In this document: positions 1 through 5,993 of the stretch, piece by piece
Numbering within the stretch: the stretch's first letter is position 1
Layout of the letters: every line of letters starts with the position of its first letter
Assembly: GCA_027019885.1 (NCBI GenBank)
Contig: JALUWC010000295.1
Location: 1-9,801, forward strand
Source: Geoglobus sp.
Lineage (GTDB): Archaea; Halobacteriota; Archaeoglobi; Archaeoglobales; Archaeoglobaceae
Length of the DNA: 9,801 nucleotides
Direction of reading: 5' to 3'
Notes under the pieces: model-generated
Databases searched by the model: none
Told to the model about the DNA's origin: nothing
What the model saw: only the letters and a program-made list of their open reading frames with translations
Made by a program: the position numbers and the translations under genes

Positions 1-1
1 T

Positions 2-289
2 AAAAACGCCTTTGAAGACATGGAAGGATGGAAAATAGTGAGTATAGAAGACTTTCTTGCAAGAAATCCTGACATAATCATAGTTAACAGCGGTACGGGA
101 ATGAGTAAAGGGAACAACATTCTCTATCACTGGGCCCTCAAAGAGCTGAAAGATGTGAAAGCAGTCCGAGAGGGCAGAGTTTATGTAATTGACTCCGATA
201 TAATTTCAAGACCATCCTACAGGCTTGTTTATGCACTTGAGGAGATTTCAAAGATAATTCAGGATTACAGCAAAAGTAAAGGGAAATAA
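2..289 (+). CDS. ABC transporter substrate-binding protein, BtuF/FepB-like (C-terminal part only)
   Basis: The frame is open to the left edge, so this is the last 95 residues of a longer protein that starts outside the window; the first ATG inside (position 20) is not a believable start. The segment NPDIIIVNSG, followed by a helix and then VREGRVYVIDSDIISRPS and a C-terminal helix, matches the closing lobe of periplasmic-binding proteins of the cobalamin/iron-chelate (BtuF, TroA-like) superfamily, in which this end of the protein helps close over the ligand. The family delivers a metal chelate or corrinoid to a BtuCD/FecCD-type importer at the cell surface. The ligand cannot be told from this fragment. 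It is the only + strand gene and is convergent with the enoyl-CoA hydratase, so it is probably unrelated to the aromatic genes. Confidence 0.75.
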   Translation, partial: KNAFEDMEGWKIVSIEDFLARNPDIIIVNSGTGMSKGNNILYHWALKELKDVKAVREGRVYVIDSDIISRPSYRLVYALEEISKIIQDYSKSKGK

Positions 290-326
290 AATATTTACTT
301 ACCTTTAAACTCTGGCTCTCTTTTTT
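273..326. terminator. Convergent 3'-end zone with T-rich tracts on both strands
   Basis: The two convergent genes stop 5 nt apart. On the minus strand the sequence just after the hydratase stop is T-rich (TATTTTATTTCCCTTTAC), lying inside the end of the opposite gene. On the + strand a T6 run at 321-326 follows the transporter stop by about 30 nt. Archaeal termination commonly uses U-rich tracts without a hairpin, so each transcript could end inside the other gene. No clear stem-loop was seen. This is a weak, composition-based call. Confidence 0.3.
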
Positions 327-1065
327 CCAGAAATGCCTTCAAACCCTCCTTTGCATCCTCTGTTGAAAACAGCAGGCTTGCCAAAGCGATTTCGTATCTC
401 AACCCGTCTTCAAGACCCATTGTTCTTGTCGCGTTCAATGCTCTCTTGACCATCCTCACTGCAAGAGGTGGCTTCTCTGCGATCTTCCCTGCTATTTCAA
501 GGCATCTATCCATCAGCCTTTCATGCTCCACAACCTCCTCAACAAGTCCGATTCTCAGAGCCTCATGAGCGTTTAGTGTCTCTCCTGTAAAGATGAGCTT
601 CTTCGCCATTCCAAGTCCAACAAGTCTCGGCAGTCTCTGAGTTGCACCAACTCCGGGCATTATGCCAAGATTGAGCTCAGGCTGTCCAAATCTCGCCTTT
701 TCACTTGCTATTCTTATGTCGCATGCCATTGCAAGCTCGCATCCCCCGCCAAGTGCATATCCATTCACTGCGGCAATAACAGGAATGTCAAGGTTCTCTA
801 TCCTGTTGTTCAGCCACGTTCCATACTTTGAAAGCCTTATGTACTCAAATGGCGTTCTTTTCGATAGCTCGTTTATATCTGCCCCAGCTGCAAAAGCCCT
901 TCCCTTTCCCGTTATTATCAGGACTCTCGCTTTCTCCTCAATTTCGTCAATGGCATCACTTATCTCCATTCTCGTTTTTGTGTCCAGAGCGTTGAGCTTT
1001 TCCGGACGATTCAGTGTGATTAATGCAATGTTTTTTTCAGGATACTCTATCAGAATTCGCTCCAT
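295..1065 (-). CDS. Enoyl-CoA hydratase/isomerase (crotonase) family
   Basis: Predicted cytosolic crotonase-fold enzyme of 256 residues, the usual length for a monofunctional hydratase, adding water across the double bond of a 2-enoyl-CoA. Seen in the sequence: the oxyanion-hole segment FAAGADINEL (residues 58-67), NGYALGGGCELAMACD (101-116) with the first catalytic glutamate at E110, and FGQPELNLGIMPG (126-138) with the second at E130. Both acid residues of classical hydratases are therefore present, which favours hydratase over isomerase or hydrolase activity. The start ATG lies 4 nt after GAGGTGA, and that SD contains the stop codon of the upstream hydroxyacyl-CoA dehydrogenase (gap 4 nt), so translation is probably coupled. 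It is the last gene of the beta-oxidation unit. A cyclohexene- or dienoyl-CoA hydratase (BadK or Dch-like) role cannot be excluded, but no ring-specific signature is evident by eye. Confidence 0.9.
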   Translation of the reverse strand: MERILIEYPEKNIALITLNRPEKLNALDTKTRMEISDAIDEIEEKARVLIITGKGRAFAAGADINELSKRTPFEYIRLSKYGTWLNNRIENLDIPVIAAVNGYALGGGCELAMACDIRIASEKARFGQPELNLGIMPGVGATQRLPRLVGLGMAKKLIFTGETLNAHEALRIGLVEEVVEHERLMDRCLEIAGKIAEKPPLAVRMVKRALNATRTMGLEDGLRYEIALASLLFSTEDAKEGLKAFLEKREPEFKGK

Positions 1066-1069
1066 AGTT

Positions 1070-1993
1070 TCACCTCTTAATGCCCATTTTTCTCAGAACA
1101 TGGCTTGCCTTTTCCTGCCCGAAGAATTCGTAAATTCCTCCCTTGCTCTCCGGCTTTACTGCTGGATCCCCAAGATAGCCAGCATCAACAAGCTGAACAA
1201 GCAGTTTTGGAGGTGCCCACCTCTCCTCTCCGGTTGCCTCATGCATGGCTTTCAATGCATTGAGCCTCGTGTCAAGCCCAACGAGATCGCCAGTCTCAAG
1301 GGGGCCCATCGCATAACCATATCCAAGCATCATTCCAATATCTATGTCCTGCGGTGTTGCAACACCTTCCTGAACCATCAGAATCGCTTCCCTCCCAAGA
1401 ATCAATCCAAGCCTGCTTGTCGCAAATCCCGGAGAGTCGTTTACAAGTACTGGAACCTTTTCAAGATTGATGAAGAACTCTCTCACCGATTCGAGAAGCT
1501 CATTGTCTGTCAGCAATCCCCTGACAAGCTCTACCAATTTTTGAATATGGGCAGGGTTGAAAAAGTGAATCCCCAGAAATTTCTCAGGATTTCTGACAGC
1601 TCTCGACAGTTTTGTTATGCTGATTGTGGAGGTGTTGGAGCCAATTACTGTATCATCCTCTGTCATTCTGTCAATTCTGCTCAGAACATCCAGTTTGAGA
1701 TTAACGTCCTCGAATACAGCCTCAATTACAAGATCACAGCCTCTCAACTCTCCAAAATTCCTTCCCGTTTTTATTCTTCCCATAATTGCTTCCATCTCCT
1801 CCTGACTGATTTTTCCCCTTTCAACCAGATTCTTCAAGCCAAATCTCCCTTCTGCCATGCTCTTTAACCCAATCTCAAGCTTTCTTTCATCAACGTCAAT
1901 GGCGATCACTTCAAAACCCTTCTGGGCGAAGAACTGAGCTATCTGGGTTCCCATAACTCCAAAACCGACAACACCAACCCTTTCAATCTCCAT
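1070..1993 (-). CDS. 3-hydroxyacyl-CoA dehydrogenase, NAD-dependent
   Basis: Predicted to oxidise an L-3-hydroxyacyl-CoA to 3-oxoacyl-CoA with NAD+, the step between the hydratase downstream and a thiolase. The N-terminal Rossmann fold has VGVVGFGVMGTQIA (residues 6-19) with the GxGxxG loop and an acidic residue ending strand 2 (IAIDVD). Further on are SNTSTI (119-124) with the conserved serine, HFFNP (143-147) with the catalytic histidine, and the C-terminal helical domain with GPLETGDLVGLD. Length is 307 residues, normal for the single-domain family. At the place where classical enzymes have NRLL after the PGF motif, this one reads ATSRLG, so the usual asparagine is a serine. Two ATGs are adjacent (1996 and 1993); the second is preferred because GGTGG then lies 4 nt upstream as in neighbouring genes. 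Fifteen nt or so separate it from the acyl-CoA dehydrogenase. Confidence 0.92.
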   Translation of the reverse strand: MEIERVGVVGFGVMGTQIAQFFAQKGFEVIAIDVDERKLEIGLKSMAEGRFGLKNLVERGKISQEEMEAIMGRIKTGRNFGELRGCDLVIEAVFEDVNLKLDVLSRIDRMTEDDTVIGSNTSTISITKLSRAVRNPEKFLGIHFFNPAHIQKLVELVRGLLTDNELLESVREFFINLEKVPVLVNDSPGFATSRLGLILGREAILMVQEGVATPQDIDIGMMLGYGYAMGPLETGDLVGLDTRLNALKAMHEATGEERWAPPKLLVQLVDAGYLGDPAVKPESKGGIYEFFGQEKASHVLRKMGIKR

Positions 1994-1997
1994 CATC

Positions 1998-2004
1998 CCA
2001 CCTC
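1998..2004 (-). promoter_or_regulatory. Shine-Dalgarno site deciding the start of the hydroxyacyl-CoA dehydrogenase
   Basis: GAGGTGG precedes the doublet ATGATG. The first ATG is only 1 nt from the SD core, the second 4 nt, which is the spacing used by the other genes here, so the second ATG is favoured. Confidence 0.6.
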
Positions 2005-2011
2005 TCCATAA

Positions 2012-3169
2012 TCATCTTTTCAGAGAGCTTTTCAAATAGTGCTTCGCTATTATCAGCTTCTGAATCTCTTTCGTGCCCTCATATATCTCCATCAGCTTCG
2101 CATCCCTGTAAAATCTCTCTGCAGGATAGTCTCCTATGTAGCCGTAACCTCCATGCAATTGCAGTGCCCAGTCAGTAACATAAACTGCTGTTTCACCGAC
2201 GTACCACTTTGCCATTGATGAGAGCTCTATTCTTCTCTTGCCAATGCTGCACTGCCATGCTGCATGATAGGTCAGAAGTCTTGCAGCCTGTATCCTTGTT
2301 GCCATCTCTGCAATTTTAAACTGGGTGTGCTGAAAATTAGATATGGGCATTCCAAACTGCTTCCTCTCCGTAACATATCTCAGAGCATGTTCAAATGCAC
2401 CTCTTGCAATTCCAACAGCCTGTGCAGCGACTCTCGGCCTTGTGTGGTTGAAAAACTCCATCAGGTAGTAAAAGCCCTTTCCAGGCTTTCCGAGAATGTT
2501 CTCTTCTGGGACTCTGACATCCTTAAAATAGATCTCTGCTGTATCGCTCGCTCTCATTCCGAGCTTGTTTTTTATCTTTTTAGCCTTAAATCCCTTCATT
2601 TTGCTCTCGACTATCGCAAATGTGATGCCGTGATGCCTCTTCTTCCCCTGATAGGTTCTGCCTGTCACCAGAACGAAGTCGCATACGCTTCCATTTGTGA
2701 TCAGAGTTTTTGTTCCGTTTATGACCCATTCATCACCTTCCCTGACTATTTTTGCTTTTATTCCCGCTGCATCACTCCCTGCCTCAGGCTCTGTGTTTGC
2801 CATTGCCGTGATTGCATGCCTTTCGGTAACCCATCTCAGGTATTTCTCCTTCTGCTCCTCATTTCCGAATAAGGTTATGAGCTCTGTTCCGAATGTTGAG
2901 CTCAAACATGCATTTGCTATTCCCGGATTCACGCTGTAAAATTCCTCGGTGACGAGAATTTCTTCAAAAAGGGTCAAACCCATGCCGCCGTACTCCTCGG
3001 GAATCTTTACCGTTGAAAAACCAAGATCTCTTGCTTTCTTCACAACATCTTCAGGATATTTCTCCTCTCTGTCACACTCCCGGATCAGTTCTGGAGTGAA
3101 CTCCCTTTCAGCAAATTCTCTTGCTGCCTTTTTGATCTCTTCCTGCTCCTTCGTGAGTTTGAAGTCCAT
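2012..3169 (-). CDS. Acyl-CoA dehydrogenase (FAD flavoprotein, medium-chain-like)
   Basis: Predicted flavoenzyme of 385 residues, the usual length, that introduces the 2,3-double bond into an acyl-CoA and passes electrons to an ETF-type acceptor. It has the N-terminal helical domain (LTKEQEEIKKAAREFA), the FAD/substrate motif TEPEAGSD, the middle-domain signature GMRASDTAEIYFKDVRVP, TRPRVAAQAVGIA opening the C-terminal helical domain, LHGGYGY, and IYEGTKEIQ with the catalytic-base glutamate at E364. The position of that glutamate next to YEGT is the short/medium-chain arrangement rather than the long-chain or isovaleryl one. The substrate is unknown; glutaryl-, pimeloyl- or cyclohexanecarboxyl-CoA are possible in an aromatic-degradation setting. 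The longest frame begins with a GTG at 3178, but that codon is inside the SD AGGTGA, so the ATG at 3169, 5 nt after it, is the chosen start. First gene of its transcription unit. Confidence 0.93.
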   Translation of the reverse strand: MDFKLTKEQEEIKKAAREFAEREFTPELIRECDREEKYPEDVVKKARDLGFSTVKIPEEYGGMGLTLFEEILVTEEFYSVNPGIANACLSSTFGTELITLFGNEEQKEKYLRWVTERHAITAMANTEPEAGSDAAGIKAKIVREGDEWVINGTKTLITNGSVCDFVLVTGRTYQGKKRHHGITFAIVESKMKGFKAKKIKNKLGMRASDTAEIYFKDVRVPEENILGKPGKGFYYLMEFFNHTRPRVAAQAVGIARGAFEHALRYVTERKQFGMPISNFQHTQFKIAEMATRIQAARLLTYHAAWQCSIGKRRIELSSMAKWYVGETAVYVTDWALQLHGGYGYIGDYPAERFYRDAKLMEIYEGTKEIQKLIIAKHYLKSSLKR

Positions 3170-3174
3170 AAAAT

Positions 3175-3180
3175 TCACCT
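3175..3180 (-). promoter_or_regulatory. Shine-Dalgarno site of the acyl-CoA dehydrogenase
   Basis: AGGTGA followed by ATTTT and ATG. The GTG within it is a false upstream start. It would be present in the mRNA only if transcription begins upstream of about 3180, which sits awkwardly with the nearby TATA-like element. Confidence 0.6.
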
Positions 3181-3191
3181 GAGAATGCTGG

Positions 3192-3206
3192 CTTTATAAA
3201 ATTCTG
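3192..3206 (-). promoter_or_regulatory. Archaeal TATA-box-like element for the beta-oxidation unit
   Basis: On the minus strand the 87-96 nt intergenic region contains AGAATTTTATAAAG, with TTTATAAA at 3193-3200, a good match to archaeal TATA boxes; the AGAA before it could serve as a weak BRE. It is the only such element in the gap and lies after a T-rich tract that would end the upstream transcript. Its centre is about 27 nt from the A of the chosen ATG, so the predicted transcription start would be at or just before the start codon. Confidence 0.5.
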
Positions 3207-3235
3207 ATTTGAAGGATTTAATTGTTGTGGGAAAC

Positions 3236-3265
3236 TAAAACATAAGAATAGAAAAAAATAAAATT
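3236..3265 (-). terminator. T-rich terminator after the F420-type oxidoreductase
   Basis: Immediately after the TGA stop at 3266 the minus strand reads AATTTTATTTTTTTCTATTC and continues with another TTTT, giving a T7 run at 3252-3258 within a strongly T-rich 30 nt. No stem-loop is obvious, consistent with archaeal U-tract termination. It separates the benzoyl-CoA reductase unit from the beta-oxidation unit. Confidence 0.55.
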
Positions 3266-4333
3266 TCAGTAACTCTCCCTGAAGTACCCAACAACCTTTG
3301 TGTAGAGGTCTAAGCAGCCCTTCAGTATTTTTGGAGAAACCTGGAAATTCATGACGAAGTGCCTGCATCCGACCTTGTAATACTGCTCAAATCTATCGAT
3401 GAAGTCATCAACGGTGCCGTAAACAATGGGTGACTTCTCCACAACCTCATCCGGAAGTTGCTTTGCTGTTTCAAGCCATCTCTTTCCATCTCTCGGAAAC
3501 ACGAGGTTCCAGGTCATCTCAAAGTCATATGTTGGTGGCTCAAAGCCCATTGCCTCAAGAATTCTGGGTCTTGTCAGGAGAAGCATTTTTGCGGGGAGCA
3601 TAACTCTCTCCCTTGCCTCATCCCTGCTGCTGGCTATAACCCCGTACATGAAGTGAGCCATGTCCAGTTTCTCCGCATCTCTTCCAGCCTCCTTTGCCGC
3701 GTTCATCACAGTCTCTCTGCCCTCCCTGTACCTCTCAACTGACAGATTTGCCGGCAGCCAGCCATCTCCATACCTTCCAACCATCCTCATTGTTCTCGGA
3801 GAGCTTCCAGCAAGGAATATTGGATAGTGAGGCTCCTGAACCGGCTTTGGATGCAGAAACGCCTGATTGAGTCTGTAATACTTTCCTTCAAAATCAACAG
3901 AGTCCTGAGTTAGGAGGAGATTTATCACCTTGACTGCTTCGATTGTCCTGCCCACAGGTTTGTCGTATTCTATGCCAAAGGGCACGAGATTCATCGCCTC
4001 TCCAATCCCTATTCCGAGAATCGCTCTCCCTCCCGAGATTATGTCACACGTTGTTGCCTTCTGAGCCAGAACCGCAGGATGGTAGCGATATGTATCGCTG
4101 ACGCCGCTTGCAAGCATTATCCTCTCAGTCAAAACTGCAAGAGCGCTCAAAGCTCCCCATGCCTCGATTGCATCCCACCTCTTAACCCCGGTTGCAACTG
4201 TGTGATCGGGCATCCAGTAGCTGTCAAGACCAATTTTCTCTGAATAGACCGCTATATCTCTTATCGTCTCCCAAGGGGCGTTTGGCCCCTCAACACCAAA
4301 CTTGACCTTTTCTGGATCTATATTCATTCCCAT
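3266..4333 (-). CDS. F420-dependent luciferase-like (LLM) family oxidoreductase, Mer/Fgd-like
   Basis: A 355-residue TIM-barrel protein of the bacterial luciferase-like superfamily, in the branch that uses coenzyme F420. Seen: an N-terminal strand (VKFGVEGP), YWMPDHT (residues 39-45), ASGVSDTYRYHPAVLAQ (75-91) where the family has its conserved cofactor-binding loop, and ISGGRAILGIGIGEAMN (99-115), the most characteristic segment shared by methylenetetrahydromethanopterin reductases and F420-dependent glucose-6-phosphate dehydrogenases; then FLAGSSPRTMRMVGRYGDGW. Automatic pipelines would probably name it 5,10-methylene-H4MPT reductase, but placement as the last gene of a benzoyl-CoA reductase operon argues for another substrate. 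Three possible ATGs follow the upstream stop (4336, 4333, 4327); 4333 is chosen because GTGA lies 4 nt before it. The gap to the DUF35 gene is 4 nt. F420 rather than FMN use is inferred from family resemblance and host type. Confidence 0.82.
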   Translation of the reverse strand: MGMNIDPEKVKFGVEGPNAPWETIRDIAVYSEKIGLDSYWMPDHTVATGVKRWDAIEAWGALSALAVLTERIMLASGVSDTYRYHPAVLAQKATTCDIISGGRAILGIGIGEAMNLVPFGIEYDKPVGRTIEAVKVINLLLTQDSVDFEGKYYRLNQAFLHPKPVQEPHYPIFLAGSSPRTMRMVGRYGDGWLPANLSVERYREGRETVMNAAKEAGRDAEKLDMAHFMYGVIASSRDEARERVMLPAKMLLLTRPRILEAMGFEPPTYDFEMTWNLVFPRDGKRWLETAKQLPDEVVEKSPIVYGTVDDFIDRFEQYYKVGCRHFVMNFQVSPKILKGCLDLYTKVVGYFRESY

Positions 4334-4337
4334 CATC

Positions 4338-4769
4338 TCACGCGGGAGTGAAGTAAACCTTCCACACACCTGTTTCATCCTGTTTAGTCCGAGCTTTCAC
4401 CTTCTGCCCAATTGTTGGGAGTGCATCATCACTGTCTTCAAACCACCCCATCACCTTGAAGTCTCCAAATCTTGCCACAGCAATGACATAGGGCTTTCCT
4501 GCAAATTCAAAACCCTGAGGATGGGTGTAAAGCTGGGTAAAGGCTTCTATCTCTCCCTCTTCACCTACCTCAACCCATTCCATGTCATTTGAGTAACAAT
4601 AACTGCAGTCTGCCTGAGGTGGAGAAAATTTAGCACCGCAGGACTTGCAGACTGTGCCGTAAATCTTGCCATCCTCAAGCCCTTTCCAGTACTTCTCAAC
4701 CCTTGAAACAGGAAGCTCATGCTTTAACACGAAAGTTCTGCTTTCCATCTTGAACTTCTCATCGCTCAT
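4338..4769 (-). CDS. DUF35 zinc-ribbon/OB-fold protein, thiolase partner
   Basis: A small 143-residue acyl-CoA-associated protein. It has an N-terminal helix (VEKYWKGLEDGKIYGTVC), a rubredoxin-like zinc ribbon with C41-x2-C44 and C55-x2-C58, and an OB-fold region (GEIEAFTQLY to KVMGWFE). This is the DUF35 layout. Members form complexes with thiolases: in archaeal mevalonate synthesis a DUF35 protein bridges thiolase and HMG-CoA synthase, and BbsA pairs with the thiolase BbsB in toluene-derived benzoylsuccinyl-CoA breakdown. The gene begins 3 nt after the thiolase stop, its SD (GGTG) overlapping the end of the thiolase gene, so equal coupled production as a complex is likely. No HMG-CoA synthase gene is adjacent, which makes a degradative complex the better guess. 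Confidence 0.88.
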   Translation of the reverse strand: MSDEKFKMESRTFVLKHELPVSRVEKYWKGLEDGKIYGTVCKSCGAKFSPPQADCSYCYSNDMEWVEVGEEGEIEAFTQLYTHPQGFEFAGKPYVIAVARFGDFKVMGWFEDSDDALPTIGQKVKARTKQDETGVWKVYFTPA

Positions 4770-4772
4770 TTT

Positions 4773-5951
4773 TCACACCCCCAGAACGAAAACCCATCCA
4801 AAATGCCCTGTTCCACCTATGTTGTGGGTCAGACCCTTATACGTCTTGAGATCAACCTGAAGGTTCTCTGCCTCTCCCCTGAGCTGTTTGACAATTTCAT
4901 AGAACATTGCAACTCCTGTAGCACCAAGAGGATGACCTTTCGCTTTCAACCCTCCAAACGTGTTGACAGGAAGTTTCCCTCCAAAATCTGAATCGCCATT
5001 CTCAATGAACTTTCCTCCCTCGCCCTTCTTGCAGAACCCAAGATCCTCGTATGCCATGATTTCCGCTATTGTGAAGCAGTCATGCAGAGTTGCAACATCC
5101 AGATCCCTAACAGGATCATCAATTCCGGCCATCCTGTATGCCATCCTCGATGCTTCAACACTTGCTTTCAATCCAGCATAGTCTTCTCTCTCTGGCATGT
5201 TTGCCGTGTCGCTGCTGTAACCAACTCCTTCAATCCACACAGCCTTGTCCTTCAACCCAAGCTCCTTTATCTTCTCCTCACTTGCTATCACTGCTGCAGA
5301 TGACCCATCTGTTATGGCGGAGCAGTCGAAAAGTCTGAGAGGATAGGCAACGTACCTTGAACTTAAAGCTTTTTCCAGGCTTATCTCCTTCTGGAACTGG
5401 GCTTTCGGATTCTTCGCCGCATTTCTGTGGTTTTTAACAGCCACAAGGGCAAGCTGTTTGTCTGTTGTTCCATACCTTGCCATGTGGGCTGATGCGTGCA
5501 TCGCATAATAGCCCGGGAAGGTTGTGCCATACTGATGGAACTCCCACAGGTAGCTTCCACTTCTGCCTCCAACAGCCAAGGATGTTGGAGTGTCAACCTC
5601 ATTCATCTTCTCAAAGCCTATTGCAATTGCCAGATCGGCTATTCCAGCCTTAACGCTTGCATAGGCTGTGTAAACTGCAGCACTTCCAGTTGCACATGCT
5701 GCCTCAACCCTGATTGGTCCTTTACCGGCAAAACCACAGTATTCATTTACTGGCACAGCAGGCATAAGCTCATAGCTTCTTGTTCCTGCAGTGCCTGCTA
5801 CACTCAGCTCTATATCTTCCCTTGTAACACCTGCATCCTTTAAAGCTTCCTTAACAGCTTCAAAAGCAAGTTCCTGCACTGTTAATTCATCTCTAACCCC
5901 AAATTTTGAACATCCAACTCCAATTATTCCAACTTTTCGGTCATTTCCCAT
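4773..5951 (-). CDS. Thiolase, SCP2/archaeal type (acetyl-CoA acetyltransferase-like)
   Basis: Predicted to cleave a 3-oxoacyl-CoA with CoA, or the reverse condensation. Numbering from the chosen ATG, 392 residues: EAACATGSAA (83-92) holds the nucleophile C86; LHDCFTIAE (289-297) carries the HDCF motif; GGLKAKGHPLGATG (333-346) has the catalytic histidine of the GHP motif; and THNIGGTGHFG lies near the end. Where classical thiolases have the second cysteine (CxGGG), this protein has Asn, the pattern of SCP2-type thiolases, in which the HDCF cysteine is thought to substitute. The longest frame would start at a GTG at 5960, but that GTG is part of the SD GAGGTG; the ATG at 5951 is 6 nt behind it. 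A 42-nt AT-rich gap separates it from the Fe-S protein gene. Lipid-transfer protein is a common database name for this family; a true catalytic role is supported by the intact residues. Confidence 0.9.
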   Translation of the reverse strand: MGNDRKVGIIGVGCSKFGVRDELTVQELAFEAVKEALKDAGVTREDIELSVAGTAGTRSYELMPAVPVNEYCGFAGKGPIRVEAACATGSAAVYTAYASVKAGIADLAIAIGFEKMNEVDTPTSLAVGGRSGSYLWEFHQYGTTFPGYYAMHASAHMARYGTTDKQLALVAVKNHRNAAKNPKAQFQKEISLEKALSSRYVAYPLRLFDCSAITDGSSAAVIASEEKIKELGLKDKAVWIEGVGYSSDTANMPEREDYAGLKASVEASRMAYRMAGIDDPVRDLDVATLHDCFTIAEIMAYEDLGFCKKGEGGKFIENGDSDFGGKLPVNTFGGLKAKGHPLGATGVAMFYEIVKQLRGEAENLQVDLKTYKGLTHNIGGTGHFGWVFVLGV

Positions 5952-5957
5952 ATCCAA

Positions 5958-5963
5958 CACCTC
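5958..5963 (-). promoter_or_regulatory. Shine-Dalgarno site deciding the thiolase start
   Basis: GAGGTG followed by TTGGAT and ATG at 5951. It contains the GTG that would otherwise be taken as an upstream start three codons earlier. Confidence 0.6.
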
Positions 5964-5993
5964 TTACAAACTACAAATAACTACCAAATTTTT

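Noticed and set aside
662..1867. Long open frame of about 400 codons on the + strand
   Set aside because: It lies antisense to two well-supported genes (hydratase and hydroxyacyl-CoA dehydrogenase), has low-complexity Ser/Phe/Pro/Leu composition typical of reverse-strand frames, and shows no domain or SD.
2264..2872. Open frame of about 200 codons on the + strand, rich in Cys and Ser
   Set aside because: Antisense to the acyl-CoA dehydrogenase, whose motifs are continuous through this region; no recognisable motif or RBS.
3108..3368. Minus-strand open frame spanning the gap between the F420-type gene and the acyl-CoA dehydrogenase
   Set aside because: It overlaps both genes in another frame and crosses the T-rich terminator and the TATA-like element; composition and lack of an SD argue against a gene.
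5952..5993. Possible internal promoter in the 42-nt AT-rich gap before the thiolase
   Set aside because: AT-rich (TAGTTATTTGTAG) but no good TATA/BRE match at a proper distance; co-transcription with the Fe-S gene is simpler.
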